A DNA stretch of 64,000 nucleotides from Oopsacas minuta (Eukaryota; Porifera; Hexactinellida; Lyssacinosida; Leucopsacidae), in NCBI GenBank assembly GCA_024704765.1, contig JAKMXF010000343.1, forward strand, positions 62,001 to 126,000, given 5' to 3'. Positions within the stretch are counted from its first letter, which is position 1. Each line of letters begins with the position of its first letter. A program made the position numbers and the translations under genes. Below, piece by piece: positions 40,601 through 51,905 of this stretch. The notes under the pieces were generated by a model that ran no database searches, was not told where the DNA came from, and saw only the letters and a program-made list of their open reading frames with translations.

Positions 40601-43600
40601 CTTCGTACTTGAGACTGGGGCTAGAAATGATGTATAGCTTGTTGGTATACTAATCGCATCCGGTTTTAACAGGTGTTGAGCTCCGTCTAGGCATTCCGGA
40701 GAGAGTTCGTTGTCACCAAATGAGCCTAACAACTCACTAACTATTATATCGGCCAATTCAGGTGGTGTCCATAGCCGCATATCTGATGACACTATGGTTA
40801 CTAAGCTGTTCCATTCTTTAATATTGAGATTACGTAGTGTGATAATTGCATTAGGATTCTTCTCTACTGCGAATATTTTGACAGAAATCCCTAGATACAT
40901 ATATGGTTAAATGGAATGTATACATCTTAACTCCCCACTTACCTGTGGCTTTACTCGCACTGATTGTACCTTTTACAAGTGGCCCTCTACCAGCCCCAAC
41001 TACCATGACAACAACATCTTTGCCTTGGTATGTCTCCCTTTCTTTGATGTCTAATAAAGCTTGCTTCACTGCCTCTTCATACCGCACGTATTTAACTGGG
41101 TCTTTCTCAAACATTTCATAAGTCTGGGACTCTAAATTGTCTTGTAACGGTTGTAACGGACACTGTAGGAAATCCTCATAGCCTCTAGCGAATTCTCTAA
41201 CCGGTGATTCATTGTCTCGTATACTCCAGAGATGTTGTAAATACTGTATGTATGTAGTTATACCCATTAGTTTATTAACGTGATTCGTACCTGTTAAAAT
41301 GCCTTGACAGTTTAGTTTGAAGAGGGAATTTATGACAGATTGTGTGGATTTGTTCAGTACAGGAAATCCTTTCTGGTTAGAAGAGAATGATTCTGTAGAG
41401 ACTGAGTATGCCTTCACAGGTTCTCCTGTCCATCTGTCTATAACCATTGCTTCTACACATCGAGTGCCTAGTAAATACAAATAGCATAAGTAGAAAATTA
41501 CAAAATTACATTGTGTGCCGACAGCTTAGTCTATTCATTACATTTTTGTTTCCAGAAGGTGTACGTCATTTCCGAGTTCTATTGCATAGTCAAATGGTCT
41601 AGCTACTACAACCATGTCCTTAATTCCTATTCCTATGTCATCCACAACTCACCTATCTCTAATACTACAGATATCTTCTTATTACACCCACAGAGTGCGT
41701 AGAACTTCGTCCACCATTCCCAGGGGTCTTCTCTTCCTACCTCTTCAATATTGAATGAATATTCCTTATTTAACGGATAAGTCAGAGGTACTTTAACCCA
41801 TACATGCTGGTTAGTTTGCTGTAGATAAGCTACTAGACTACTGGATAGGTTCTCACAGTCACTACTATTAAGCTCCACAAGTACTGCTGGTATTGATAAG
41901 TGTGTTGCATAGCTTAGTTCTTCATAGAATGCCTTTTCATGTGATTCTCTTACCTAATGAAATTGAGCGATATTTACACCAAGGGGTCAAGGGTATTGAA
42001 TTGGCCCGATGCAAATCAGGGGCTTCGATATATCCGTGTTGGATATAACGGAGTTAACTGTTTACCAATTACCCCAAACACTCGTAACGCTCATAGCTCG
42101 ATCCGGCATTGCAAATATTGTTACCTTCTTGCTTGAATGTTCCAAATTAATCCAAGATGATATCTTCCCTACAATCAGCTGATTCCAGTCATTAGTAGAC
42201 AGAGTTAGGTCCGATCTACTCATCGGTTCCTCCCTTTTATCAGCTGTGTTATCACAAACACCTCCTCGTACATACCTAGGTCCCGCCATATTGACACATA
42301 TAAAATCGAAACCTTGACCAGCTGATTCACTAAGAGCATCGTAGAGATGAGATGTGTAGAAGTAATCTCTACCACAGGAGAACTTTGCTTCTCTTGACAT
42401 GGCTATACCCCAAGGGGAAATAATTGCAATGGATGCAGGTTATTAATACCCTTGGGAGTAGCAATACATCCGGTGTTCTTATAACCAGCATGATAATTAT
42501 TTCGGCAGGTCATAATATGTCTGAAAAGCCGTACGTCTTGCAAAAACCGGGACGGTTATGTAATTTATTACCCCGGAATTAACATACTATGACATTCCTA
42601 AGCAACGAATTGATCACCATGATGAATTATTAGTAATGTTTGCTACTAATGCAAGTGGCAGTATATAACGAGTACTACAGAGTAATCTCTATAAACTGGG
42701 AAAAGGGGTAGCATTTTCGGCGTCCCGACCCTGGCAACCTGTTTGTCCAGTTATATATATATCTCTATAGATCAGCATCATTCAGTAGTCTAGCTATCAA
42801 GAAGAATCCTGGATTAGCCGAAGCTTACTCTAATCTAGGAAACGTTTATAAGGAGAAATCTCAGCTGACAGAGGCGTTAGAATGTTACCATTATGCTGTC
42901 AGACTTAAACCTGAATTTGTGGACGGTTATATTAATCTAGCTGCTGCAATGGTAGCTGCTGGCGACCTGGAGCAGGCTGTACAGGCTTACATAATGGCTC
43001 TACAGTATAATCCTGTGAGTATAGATTGTGTATTCCAGGGATGTTTAACTCAAAACAAAAGCCAAATACAAATGCAAATACGAATACGAATCATATCATA
43101 ATATCAAATTAAATAATACTCTATAGGATTTATACTGCGTCAGAAGTGATTTGGGTAATCTGCTCAAAGCTCTAGGCCGTCTAGAAGATGCTAAGGTTTG
43201 TTACGTAAATACCCGACAATGGCTGTCCTCAATAATCCAATATATTTATATATCTTATGTGTATAGAGCTGTTATACTAAAGCTATAGAGACAAGACCAG
43301 ATTTTGCAGTAGCCTGGAGTAATCTGGGTTGTGTGTTTAATAGTCAGGCAGAAATATGGTTAGCTATATACCATTTTGAGAAGGTAAGAGTAAGCACAAG
43401 GGATTCGGATGCTTAGTATATTTAAGATATGAATTGTAAGACGATGTTCGCATATAACAAGAGTAACTTTCTATCAAATTCAGGAAACGGATCGCGTTTC
43501 TCGAATATAAAATACTCGTGTTATGTAATTTCAGGAGCCCTGGCGGACACCTTAATGACTAACCAATGTCTCTGAAGACTTTGGCAGGATACGACTATAA

Positions 43601-46600
43601 TATTAAAATAATTAATATCCTTACAGGCTGTACTAATCGATCCTACATTCTTGGATGCATACATTAACCTCGGTAATGTATTGAAGGAAGCAAGGATATT
43701 TGACAGGTATGTGTAATACAAGTAATGCTACTCCCAAGGATGTTCTTATAACCAGCATACACTGTACTTATAGGATGGTACTCATATATGTAATTTAACG
43801 GTGATATGTATTTCTGTGTAGAGCTGTTTCTGCTTATATACGAGCACTCAATCTCAGTCCTAACAACGCTATTGTACATGGAAATCTTGCTTGTGTATAC
43901 TTCGAACAAGGGTGAGTACAAGAATTGTATCAATTGAATGTTTGTAGGTTTATTACTTGCCAATTGTCTCGATTTTGGAAGGTGTGTTTGCATATATTAG
44001 CACCCACGGACGGGGACTACATACCGTGAATCATAGCATTCTATACGTAAATCTATCCACCAACTCCCCTACCTTACTTCTGTGACATTGAAAGTTACTT
44101 ACTAATGGTATTTTAGACATTTGGAGTTAGCAGTAGATACATACAGAAGAGCTATAACATTACAACCACACTTCCCAGATGCTTATTGTAACCTCGCTAA
44201 TGCACTCAAAGAACAAGGAAAGGTAAGAAATACAAAATCCGTACGAATAAAAATAATGATACAGTGTAACCTACACAAGCAGGGAATTTCTGTAAACGGA
44301 GTGACAATAGAGCAAATTCTAGCCCCCCCATGCATGCAAATGAGCCTACACAAGTGAGGTAGCATTTTTCGACGTCCCTGTACTAATGAACAAGGCCCGC
44401 AGAAACCATGAGCACATATAAGCTTAATATATCTCATTATATGTTCCATATAAAGCAGAAATATCCGATAAACTAATAAATAATCTATAATAATCACATA
44501 GGATATGTATCAGGCCATCTATTCATCTTAGCTAATATCTGCATCATTACTTCATCAGCCCCAGCCCCAATACTCAACAGACGGACATCTAAATACAGTC
44601 TACTCACTTCCACTTCATCCGTATACCCCATGCCTCCCCAATACTGTAGACAGCTGTCCGCTACCCTCCGTGACAACGGCCCTGCTTTGAGTTTAGCCAT
44701 GGTAGCAAGGCGTGTGACGTCATTTCCGGAAATATACTCTTTCGTCGCTCGATACACTAACGATCTCAGAGCTTCTATCTCCGTCTGTAATTCACACAAT
44801 TTAAACTGTACAACCTGATTGGCTAATATTGGCCTACCGAATGCCTTCCTTTGATTGCAGTAATCAGCTGTTTCTGATATAATACATTCCATTGCTTTTA
44901 GCACGTTTGTAGATCCCCATAATCTCTCCTCTTGGAACTGCATCATCTGGTAGTAAAATCCTTTCCCTCTCTCCCCTATGACATTAGCTTGAGGGACGAT
45001 TACGTCATCAAAATGTATTAGCGCTGTATCTGACGAGTTATTGCCTATTTTAGTTATTTTCTTTTCGATATGAATTCCTTTGGTGTTCATTGGTAGACAA
45101 ATGAGTGATTTATTCTTGTACGGGTTTTTCTCGCCAGGCTCTGTAATTGCTAGACAACACATCCAGTCAGCCTGTGTCCCACTTGTGATCCACATTTTGC
45201 CACCTGTAATCACGAAATCGCTTCCTTTCTCACGTGCGGTTGTTTTTATACCGGCTACATCCGATCCGGCCCCTGGCTCACTAACACCTATACAAGCCAC
45301 GTAATCGCCGCGTATACTCGGTTCAAGGAATTCCTTTTTCAACTGTTCGTTGCCATGTTTCGCCAAAGCTGGCGTTGCCATGTCTGTCTGAACACCAATC
45401 GCCATTGGGACCCCTCCATTTTTGACATTCCCTAGGGTCTCTGCGATGGCCACGGAGTATGAGAAATCGAGTCCCAAACCTCCATTTTCTGTCGGTTTGG
45501 TAACGCCCAATAACCCGTGATTACCGAGATTCTTGAAAACCTCTTTCGCAGGGAAAATCCCTTTCTTCTCCCATTCCTTTACAAAAGGGTTAATATCACG
45601 TTCTATAATTTTGTTTAGCATTTCACTCATTTGATGATGTTGTTCTGTATAGAAGCCAGGGGCTGGAGATAGAGAGGTGGAGTATAAATAAGTCTGTGTT
45701 CTTATGTTTGTTGTTAGTAGACGGCGGATTGGAGCGAGTCTTGATAGCATCTTATATTATTTTTACTAAATTGGTATAAAGAGTAGACTCCAATTAATTA
45801 ACAGGGTCACCAGCAAGGTTTTATCCAGGATTTCTGGACAGACACTCTTTTTGGACGGAAACAAATTGTTCATGTGCTAATATAAGTCTCACGGTCGGCA
45901 CTTTGTGTCCTTCATGGATGCTGACCCTGGACTCACCGGTTAATCGTTCCAATTGGCCATAAATACCCTATTAAGCAGAGCCTACTGTATTGTTAACAAA
46001 TGGTTTGTTTATTTTGCTAAACTTTACATTATCTGCATATGTATTGCCTGGAGCATAGACTATGACTGGAGTCATCAATGATATCAATTACTAATCAAAA
46101 GAATATTCTCAGAAATTAATTCAATACTCGTAATGGTACGAGCATGGGCAAGGGCTTCTAGATGAACTCGCAGAATGGTGCGAACGGATGTACGGTCGGA
46201 CCGAGTACGTATATCATATCCCTATGATACATTTTTAGGTACAAGAAGCGGAAGAATGTTACTTCACAGCTCTACGTATGTGTAACACACATGCAGACAG
46301 TCTTAACAACCTAGCTAACATTAAGAGGGAACAAGGAAGTATTGACCAAGCAATGACTCTATATCTAAGAGCTTTAGAGGTTTATCCAGAATTTGCTGCG
46401 GCACATTCGAATCTAGCTAGCATACTACAGATGCAAGGGAAGCTACAGGAAGCATTGCAGCACTACAAGGAAGCTATCAGGTAAGTATATCCCATAGGTA
46501 GGATATACAGTAAACTCCCGCTATATCGCAGCTTAAGGGACCGCGATAATTACTTCGATATAGCCGATGATACTGTTTGGGAACACAATTTGTACGATTT

Positions 46601-49600
46601 CAGACTTTGATATAAACGGGTATTTGGATATTTTAGGATTTGACCGTTAAACCCTTCCCTTATAGAATACATCCTGGATTTGCAGATGCATACTCTAATA
46701 TGGGTAATACACTGAAGGAGATGCTAGATACTCAGGGAGCTATTCAGTGCTATTTGAGAGCTATTCAGATTAATCCAGCATTTGCTGAGGGGCACTCTCA
46801 TCTAGCTTCTATATACAAGGTATTTGAGTAAACAAATATACAGGCAAACAAACAAACAAACAATTATCAACCATCAAATTACACACCTCAATAATTGCAT
46901 AATATCCTATAGGATACAGGTAATGTAATGGAAGCTATCAAAAGCTATAGAATGGCTCTCAAACTTAAATCAGAATTTCCTGACGCGTATTGTAATCTCG
47001 TGCACTGCCTACAGGTAAAACTAACTACGTAATACTTCAAGGAAAATATTAGGAGACATATTGATAGTATAGTGGAATCTCAAAATAGGGTCTTCTAGAA
47101 GTGGACAACCCTCTCTACAAATGACAACGGCCCTCTACCCAATATGCTCATTGTTCGAACGTCCCACTGTATTATCAGTATGAAAGTGCTACAAATAAAT
47201 TCACCTTCCGTATTTGTTTATTAGATTGTTTGCGACTGGACAGACTATGAAAACAGATTATCAAAGCTAACAGACATTGTAAAGGATCAAGTCAGTAAGA
47301 ATAGACTCCCATCTGTACATCCTCATCACTCTATGCTATATCCTCTTACTCATAATTTAAGGAAAGCTATAGCAGTTAGGCATGCTGCTCTATGTCAAGA
47401 GAAAGTACGTTTAATATATTGTGGATGCCGGTTATAAGGACACCCTTGGGAGTAGCAATACATGTTTTACCAGTCGAAATATTCCAGAGGATGGTGCTAT
47501 ATCCGGTGTTCTTACAACTGTATCTACTGGAGGTATTTAGCAACGTTCTACTCCCTTTAGATAGCGATACTACACAAACCAACTTACGCACACAACAGAG
47601 ACAAGAATACAGGTTCCAGACTGAGGATAGGTTATGTGTCTTCAGATTTCTGTAATCATCCTACTTCTCATTTAATGCAGAGTATACCTGGATTCCATAG
47701 CAGAGACAAATATGAGGTGAGTGATAGCTATTGGAGAATATGAGTTTGTGTGCTTCCTTCTAGATCCAACTTGTATCATAATTATATAGACAACACATAA
47801 AATAACATATACTACGTATTTCAACTGGAGGGACGCCAAAAATGCAATCCAATTCCCCGTCTGTGGAGGTTACACAGATATTTACTATTTTTGTAATTAG
47901 ATATTCTGCTATGCTCTTACTCCAGATGATAACACATCATTCCGTAAGAAAATACTTCAAGAATCCGAGCATTTTATAGACTTATCACAGGTATAGTATC
48001 TTAATACAGTGTATGCTGGTTATAAGAATAACACATATGGAGTAGCAATACATGTTCTTATAACCGGCATCCACTATTTAAAATATCAAGATTTAGTAAA
48101 GTAACGCTGGAAATTGATTAATTCTTGCCCCCATGGTACGAATCCTATCATGCCATCTGTTATTCATGATAATAATATCCAATCAGATTCCAGACAATGG
48201 AGACGCAGCAGATAAGATCTACAAGGATGGAATACAGATTCTCATAAACATGAATGGTTATACTAAAGGAGCAAGAAATGAAATATTTGCATTGAAACCT
48301 GCTCCAATACAGGTACAGTGTATCCTCCACAAACGGGACGCCGAAAAAGCTACGCCGTTTCTGGGGTTGATTTATATGGGACTAGGAATTCGCTGAATTA
48401 ATTTTTACTGGGTTCAGAAATTCAACAGGCCCCGTTTATATAAAATTCCCCTATATTGTGTAGGTAATGTGGTTAGGATATCCAGGTACTAGTGGAGCTA
48501 ATTACATGGATTATATAGTAACAGATAGTATAACATCTCCAGCAGATTTAACTGATCAGTATTCTGAGAAACTAGCTTACATGCCTAATACCTTCTTTGT
48601 AGGAGATCACAGGTGAGAACTTAGAAGTACAGTTCGAGTAATCGGACGCGATAAGTACTAAAAGTACAACAAAGGAAAGTGAATATTCGTTCCGCATGTT
48701 GACTTGGTCTTAACTCCCAGAGAATTGTGAGATTAAGGTCCCGAACACTCCGTTATAGCTAGAGTTTACAATAATGATTATTTGATAGATATCCTCCGTC
48801 CTAATTATACTTCTATAAAAGGCAATTAGATTAATATCTATAAATAAACATCCACATAGTCACAATCTGAAAATTCTTAATCCAATTAGACAACTGATTC
48901 AATAAGCTCATGTCTATGCATGTGATGTATCTTATGATCATACTTAATGAGAGAAATATTAGGTCTCATTGGTGATGGTGATAGAATTTGAAATGGGTTG
49001 GAGTTTGAGAAAATAGATTACACAAGTCAATTGGATATTAGAACACTGACGAAATTCATTAAAAGGGGGCTGTAATTTGTACTTCATATCCGTTCCGTAT
49101 TAATACCTGGCTTATCCCATGATTTCACGTCTTATCGAGGGGAAATTTTTGGAAATCCGGGAGTTTTGCTATATTTCTAATAATTTAGGTAATAACGTGA
49201 AATATGGCAAGGGGCTAGCAAATATGCGAGATACACTGTATTTCAAACAGTGTACAGACAGTCAAATTTAAATATCCCACACGTGGATACAGCTCTTGGC
49301 AACCAGTCCTGACAGATGGGATATATAAGCATACATTATAATCATGTTATATAATAGATACATGTTTCCACACTTGCTTCTGGAAGGTTCAGGCACTGAC
49401 CAGACAGAAGAGATTAAAGTAATAGACTCACAAGCTGGAGTTATTCAGATTAATAATAAAGTACACTGGCCAATGCATGTGTCTATTATACAGACTATGA
49501 TGCAGAATAGTAAGATACAAGCTGGAGTTATACAGGTATGTAAATGTAGAGATATCAATACTGGGGGTAACAATATAGTCAACTCCTGTTATATCTAAGC

Positions 49601-51324
49601 TTGAGGGACCGTGATAATTACTTCGATATACTCAATGAAATATATGTTACTTTGACGGTTTGGGACCATATTTGTATAATTTCACACTTCGATATATCCG
49701 TGTTTGATATAACGGGCTTAACTGAAGGCTACAAACGTTAAATTTGGTTTAAAACTTATAATATCTAAATGAAGTGATCATACATCTATGAGAAAAGGGA
49801 CAAATAAATGTGTCGATTCTCAGATTTTAGAGTTTAGCCAGTGGCATGTATACATTTATAACACCTATCTGAGACGGTATTTTGATTGTTCTAAAGCAGT
49901 CGAATCCAATTCTAACGAAATTCTATTTATTTTAGGGACAGACACAGACACTAATATTCGACCAAACAGTAACACCTACAATACCCAGATCTCTCCCTCT
50001 AACTCTCAGGTCTCAATATTCTCTGCCTGAGAAAGCTATAATATTCTGTAACTTCAATCAGCTGTATAAGATTGATCCACCAACACTAAAAGTAAGGATA
50101 CGAATATTATGCTGTGTAACCTAAGCAAACGGGAACTTCTGAAACAGAGTGAAAATAAATAGAGCGAATTCCTAGCCGCATACAAATGAGCCTCCACAAA
50201 TGGGGGAACAGGGTAGCATCCGTTTGTGGAGGTTACATTACATATGGGACCAAATATTCAAGATTCTCGCGCCTGAAATTTTCGCCAATTTTATACACAA
50301 TTATGTAACTTGACTGTATACGATAAAACCATTGAGTTAATTGAATTAATCTACAGAGCTGGGTTGACATAATGAAGAGAGTCCCTGACTCAGTTCTGTG
50401 GTTATTAAAGTTTCCAGTCGCCGGAGAGGCTAATGTATTACTAGCTGTACAACAGATGGATCTTGACCCTAGTAGGGTAATATTTAGCAATGTAGCGGCT
50501 AAAGAGGAACACGTTAGGAGAGGAAGGCTAGCGGATATCTGTCTAGACACACCTCTATGTAACGGACATACTACTAGCATGGATGTGTTATGGGCAGGTT
50601 AGTTCATTAATATGATAATTACAGTGGGAACCTCGTGAAATACCAAAACCAACGGATTTTGTGTCAATATTTATTCATTTATCTCGTATAATTCAGGTAC
50701 ACCAGTAATCACAATGAAGATGGAAACATTAGCATCCCGAGTAGCTTCTTCTCAGTTAACAACTTTAGGATTTCCAGAGCTAATAGCAAGTACTAGAGAT
50801 GAATATATTGATATAGCAGTACGATATGCTGCAGATCCTGTCATGTGAGTATACATATTTTCTAGTACAAGTTATATATGTTATAAAACAAAGTGTACGT
50901 GTGTGTCAGTGTGTTTTCTCAGAGATGCCGGGAGCGATTCGAACCAAATTTTGTGTGTAGACTAAGTAGTACTCAACCTTTTCAAATAAGAATTATTTTT
51001 CAAACGAACCATTTTTGGACGAGATATGTTAATTGCTTTGAAATTTCAAAAAAATCAAGGATACGAGGACAATTACCGTCGGGTGTGCTCTGAGGTCACG
51101 ACTTTTGAACTGCCACTTTTAAGTGGACTAGATGTTTATTTCAAATACTTCTGACAAATATTATTTTTCCCAGGCTAAAACAACTGAAAACTAGAATAAA
51201 AGCCGCAAGAATGACGTCACCATTATTTGACACACAACTCTATACAAAGAATTTAGAGAACCTCTACATGAAAATGTGGAAACGTTATGAAAATGGAGAA
51301 ACAGCTGATCATATCTTGAATTAA
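37652..51324 (+). CDS. OGT: O-GlcNAc transferase, 21 exons, with genes nested in two introns
   Basis: Exons in frame: 37652-37733, 37985-38138, 42771-43014, 43127-43195, 43267-43383, 43627-43706, 43822-43911, 44117-44222, 46239-46480, 46666-46819, 46913-47014, 47225-47404, 47561-47716, 47901-47990, 48187-48312, 48464-48612, 49358-49535, 49936-50091, 50357-50597, 50697-50844 and 51174-51324; about 1,004 residues (human 1,046). The N-terminal half is a TPR superhelix, with repeats such as [20 protein letters not shown] and [19 protein letters not shown]. The GT41 catalytic region follows: [69 protein letters not shown] and [18 protein letters not shown]. It adds O-GlcNAc to Ser/Thr of nuclear and cytosolic proteins. 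The insert between the two catalytic lobes is short. Human SSDFGNHP reads SSDFCNHP here. Intron 2 (4.6 kb) and intron 8 (2.0 kb) hold antisense genes. Confidence 0.95.
38341..38410. repeat. hAT-like MITE (CAGTAAGTCTCAAACC...GTTTGAGAACCACTG)
   Basis: A short element with imperfect inverted ends and the internal GCAGACCCCCTAGG signature. It lies in OGT intron 2, just 3' of the first bL36 gene. Confidence 0.65.
38479..38697 (-). CDS. MRPL36: Mitochondrial ribosomal protein bL36 (canonical copy)
   Basis: 72 residues. An N-terminal stretch of about 34 residues, rich in Leu, Ser, Arg and Gln without acidic residues, fits a mitochondrial presequence. The mature bL36 core follows: [20 protein letters not shown], then [18 protein letters not shown]. 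The zinc ligands C-x2-C, C and H are all present, spaced as in bacterial and mitochondrial L36. bL36 binds the base of the large ribosomal subunit. It lies antisense in OGT intron 2 and is the most conserved of three tandem copies. Confidence 0.92.
   Translation of the reverse strand: MSALTILRQLINLSIRPQTFQQTGLVSMVTQTRGMKVKTSIRKRCDSCYVMKRKGRFYIYCLKKKTHKQRQG
39057..39302 (-). CDS. Divergent bL36-like protein, second copy
   Basis: 81 residues: a presequence-like N terminus ([19 protein letters not shown], no acidic residues), then [20 protein letters not shown] and [11 protein letters not shown]. The C-x2-C, C and H zinc ligands of bL36 are kept. The core otherwise differs strongly from the canonical copy at 38.5 kb, and the invariant MKV start of mature bL36 is lost. 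It is in the same orientation, about 360 bp away. It could be a second mitoribosomal subunit variant or a neofunctionalised paralogue. Confidence 0.75.
   Translation of the reverse strand: MLRNSLRILSHFTQTIQPHITSLITPQISLPTPYITQRSINATLLWKVRRKCRYCRRIRKNGRMYVYCLRNKNHHQKQLLL
39579..39839 (-). CDS. Divergent bL36-like protein, third copy
   Basis: 86 residues: N terminus [19 protein letters not shown], presequence-like, then [20 protein letters not shown] and [19 protein letters not shown]. It again preserves C-x2-C, then C and H. A short insertion (MEPV) precedes the histidine, and a C-terminal extension follows. It is in tandem with the other two, about 280 bp upstream of the second. Intact frame, no sign of decay. 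Confidence 0.72.
   Translation of the reverse strand: MTSQLRSLFTKLYNINQHSILTLTNANLFPTVNITQVRQKTPRLVTQLRKKCRHCRQMKKRGRLYMMCFMEPVKHYQKRRITGYTV
40127..42400 (-). CDS. PRMT5: Type II protein arginine methyltransferase 5
   Basis: Four exons fit in frame: 42400-42125, 41953-41653, 41467-40943 and 40890-40127, giving 621 residues (human 637). The N-terminal TIM-barrel part includes [20 protein letters not shown]. The catalytic part has [11 protein letters not shown] (keeping the Phe that favours symmetric dimethylation), the SAM-binding [21 protein letters not shown], and the double-Glu loop [20 protein letters not shown]. The C-terminal barrel ends in YSIGL, as TIGL in human. PRMT5 with MEP50 makes symmetric dimethylarginine on histones and Sm proteins. 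The gene sits antisense inside OGT intron 2, with the three bL36 genes 3' of it on the same strand. Confidence 0.95.
44494..45750 (-). CDS. Acyl-CoA dehydrogenase, mitochondrial, intronless
   Basis: 418 residues. Arg/Ser/Thr-rich N terminus ([20 protein letters not shown]), a likely mitochondrial presequence. Family signatures are intact: [20 protein letters not shown] and [14 protein letters not shown] (FAD and substrate region), [30 protein letters not shown], and [16 protein letters not shown]. In place of the YEGT glutamate of medium- and short-chain enzymes there is [15 protein letters not shown] segment suggests the catalytic base sits in the helix used by long-chain and isovaleryl types; that is inference. 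FAD-dependent alpha,beta-dehydrogenation of acyl-CoA is the expected reaction. The gene fills most of OGT intron 8 in antisense. Confidence 0.9.
   Translation of the reverse strand: MLSRLAPIRRLLTTNIRTQTYLYSTSLSPAPGFYTEQHHQMSEMLNKIIERDINPFVKEWEKKGIFPAKEVFKNLGNHGLLGVTKPTENGGLGLDFSYSVAIAETLGNVKNGGVPMAIGVQTDMATPALAKHGNEQLKKEFLEPSIRGDYVACIGVSEPGAGSDVAGIKTTAREKGSDFVITGGKMWITSGTQADWMCCLAITEPGEKNPYKNKSLICLPMNTKGIHIEKKITKIGNNSSDTALIHFDDVIVPQANVIGERGKGFYYQMMQFQEERLWGSTNVLKAMECIISETADYCNQRKAFGRPILANQVVQFKLCELQTEIEALRSLVYRATKEYISGNDVTRLATMAKLKAGPLSRRVADSCLQYWGGMGYTDEVEVSRLYLDVRLLSIGAGADEVMMQILAKMNRWPDTYPM
45779..45988. repeat. MITE, family 3
   Basis: AGTAGACTCCAATTAATTAA at the left end, and ACCCTATTAAGCAGAGCCTACTG at the right end followed by TA. 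It lies between the acyl-CoA dehydrogenase start and the next OGT exon. Confidence 0.6.
48007..48075. repeat. MITE, family 5 (GTATGCTGGTTATAAGAA...TTCTTATAACCGGCATCCACT)
   Basis: A compact palindromic element. Relatives lie at about 42440, 43735 and 47418 (GGATGCCGGTTATAAGGACA) and 5370. Confidence 0.7.
49576..49724. repeat. MITE, family 1, full length
   Basis: TAGTCAACTCCTGTTATATC at the left, GATATAACGGGCTTAACTG at the right. The complete internal sequence is present (GGTTTGGGACCATATTTGTA). It lies in OGT intron 17. Confidence 0.75.
50112..50236. repeat. MITE, family 2 (TGTAACCT...GGAGGTTACA)
   Basis: Contains AACGGGAACTTCTGAAACAG, the ACAAATGAGCCTCCACAAA signature, and a right end with GTTTGTGGAGGTTACA. 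Related to 44262-44385, 54693-54862 and 55970-56101. Confidence 0.65.
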
Positions 51325-51905
51325 CGCCAGCAATTTCTAGCATGAAACTGACTAGTGTGTTACAAATCATTTTACCTCACACAATTTCCCCAATATTTTG
51401 TTAGCATATTTTAATGCATTATGTTCAAGTACGTATATTGTCAAGTGTTATGTGTTATGTGTTATGTGTTTGAAATGAATCAGTCTTAACTTATTACAAC
51501 ATAACGCTCGATTCGTAGATGTCTGATATTGTTTGTTGCCTACATGCATATGTCCAGTCTGGAGTGAATTTAACCACTAATTTTGCGGCAACTGGCAGGT
51601 GTGAGGGATTCAACTGCGTATACTCAAATTGATGGCGCCAGCGTCCAGCGGTCCTAAATAATCCCTTGAAACATACGTATGTTACTTTGATTTGTACCAT
51701 ATTTGTGCCATTTTCAGACTTGGATATAAGTGTGTGTATTTCGAATACCCCGTGTTCGATGTAACATACGTTCTGGTCTGGACACCCCCTGGATGAGATT
51801 ATTAGAGAATTAGTCTAAACAACTTTACAAGGAAATGACTTTTAAGAAAATAAAACAGTAATAGTGATTATTAAATAAGCAAATTATCAAATAACAAATA
51901 AATAA
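51325..51905. other. Convergent 3' region between OGT and the beta-propeller gene
   Basis: A short TGTTATG tandem run lies at about 51448-51468, and a truncated family-1 MITE near 51675-51770. No gene seen. Confidence 0.5.
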
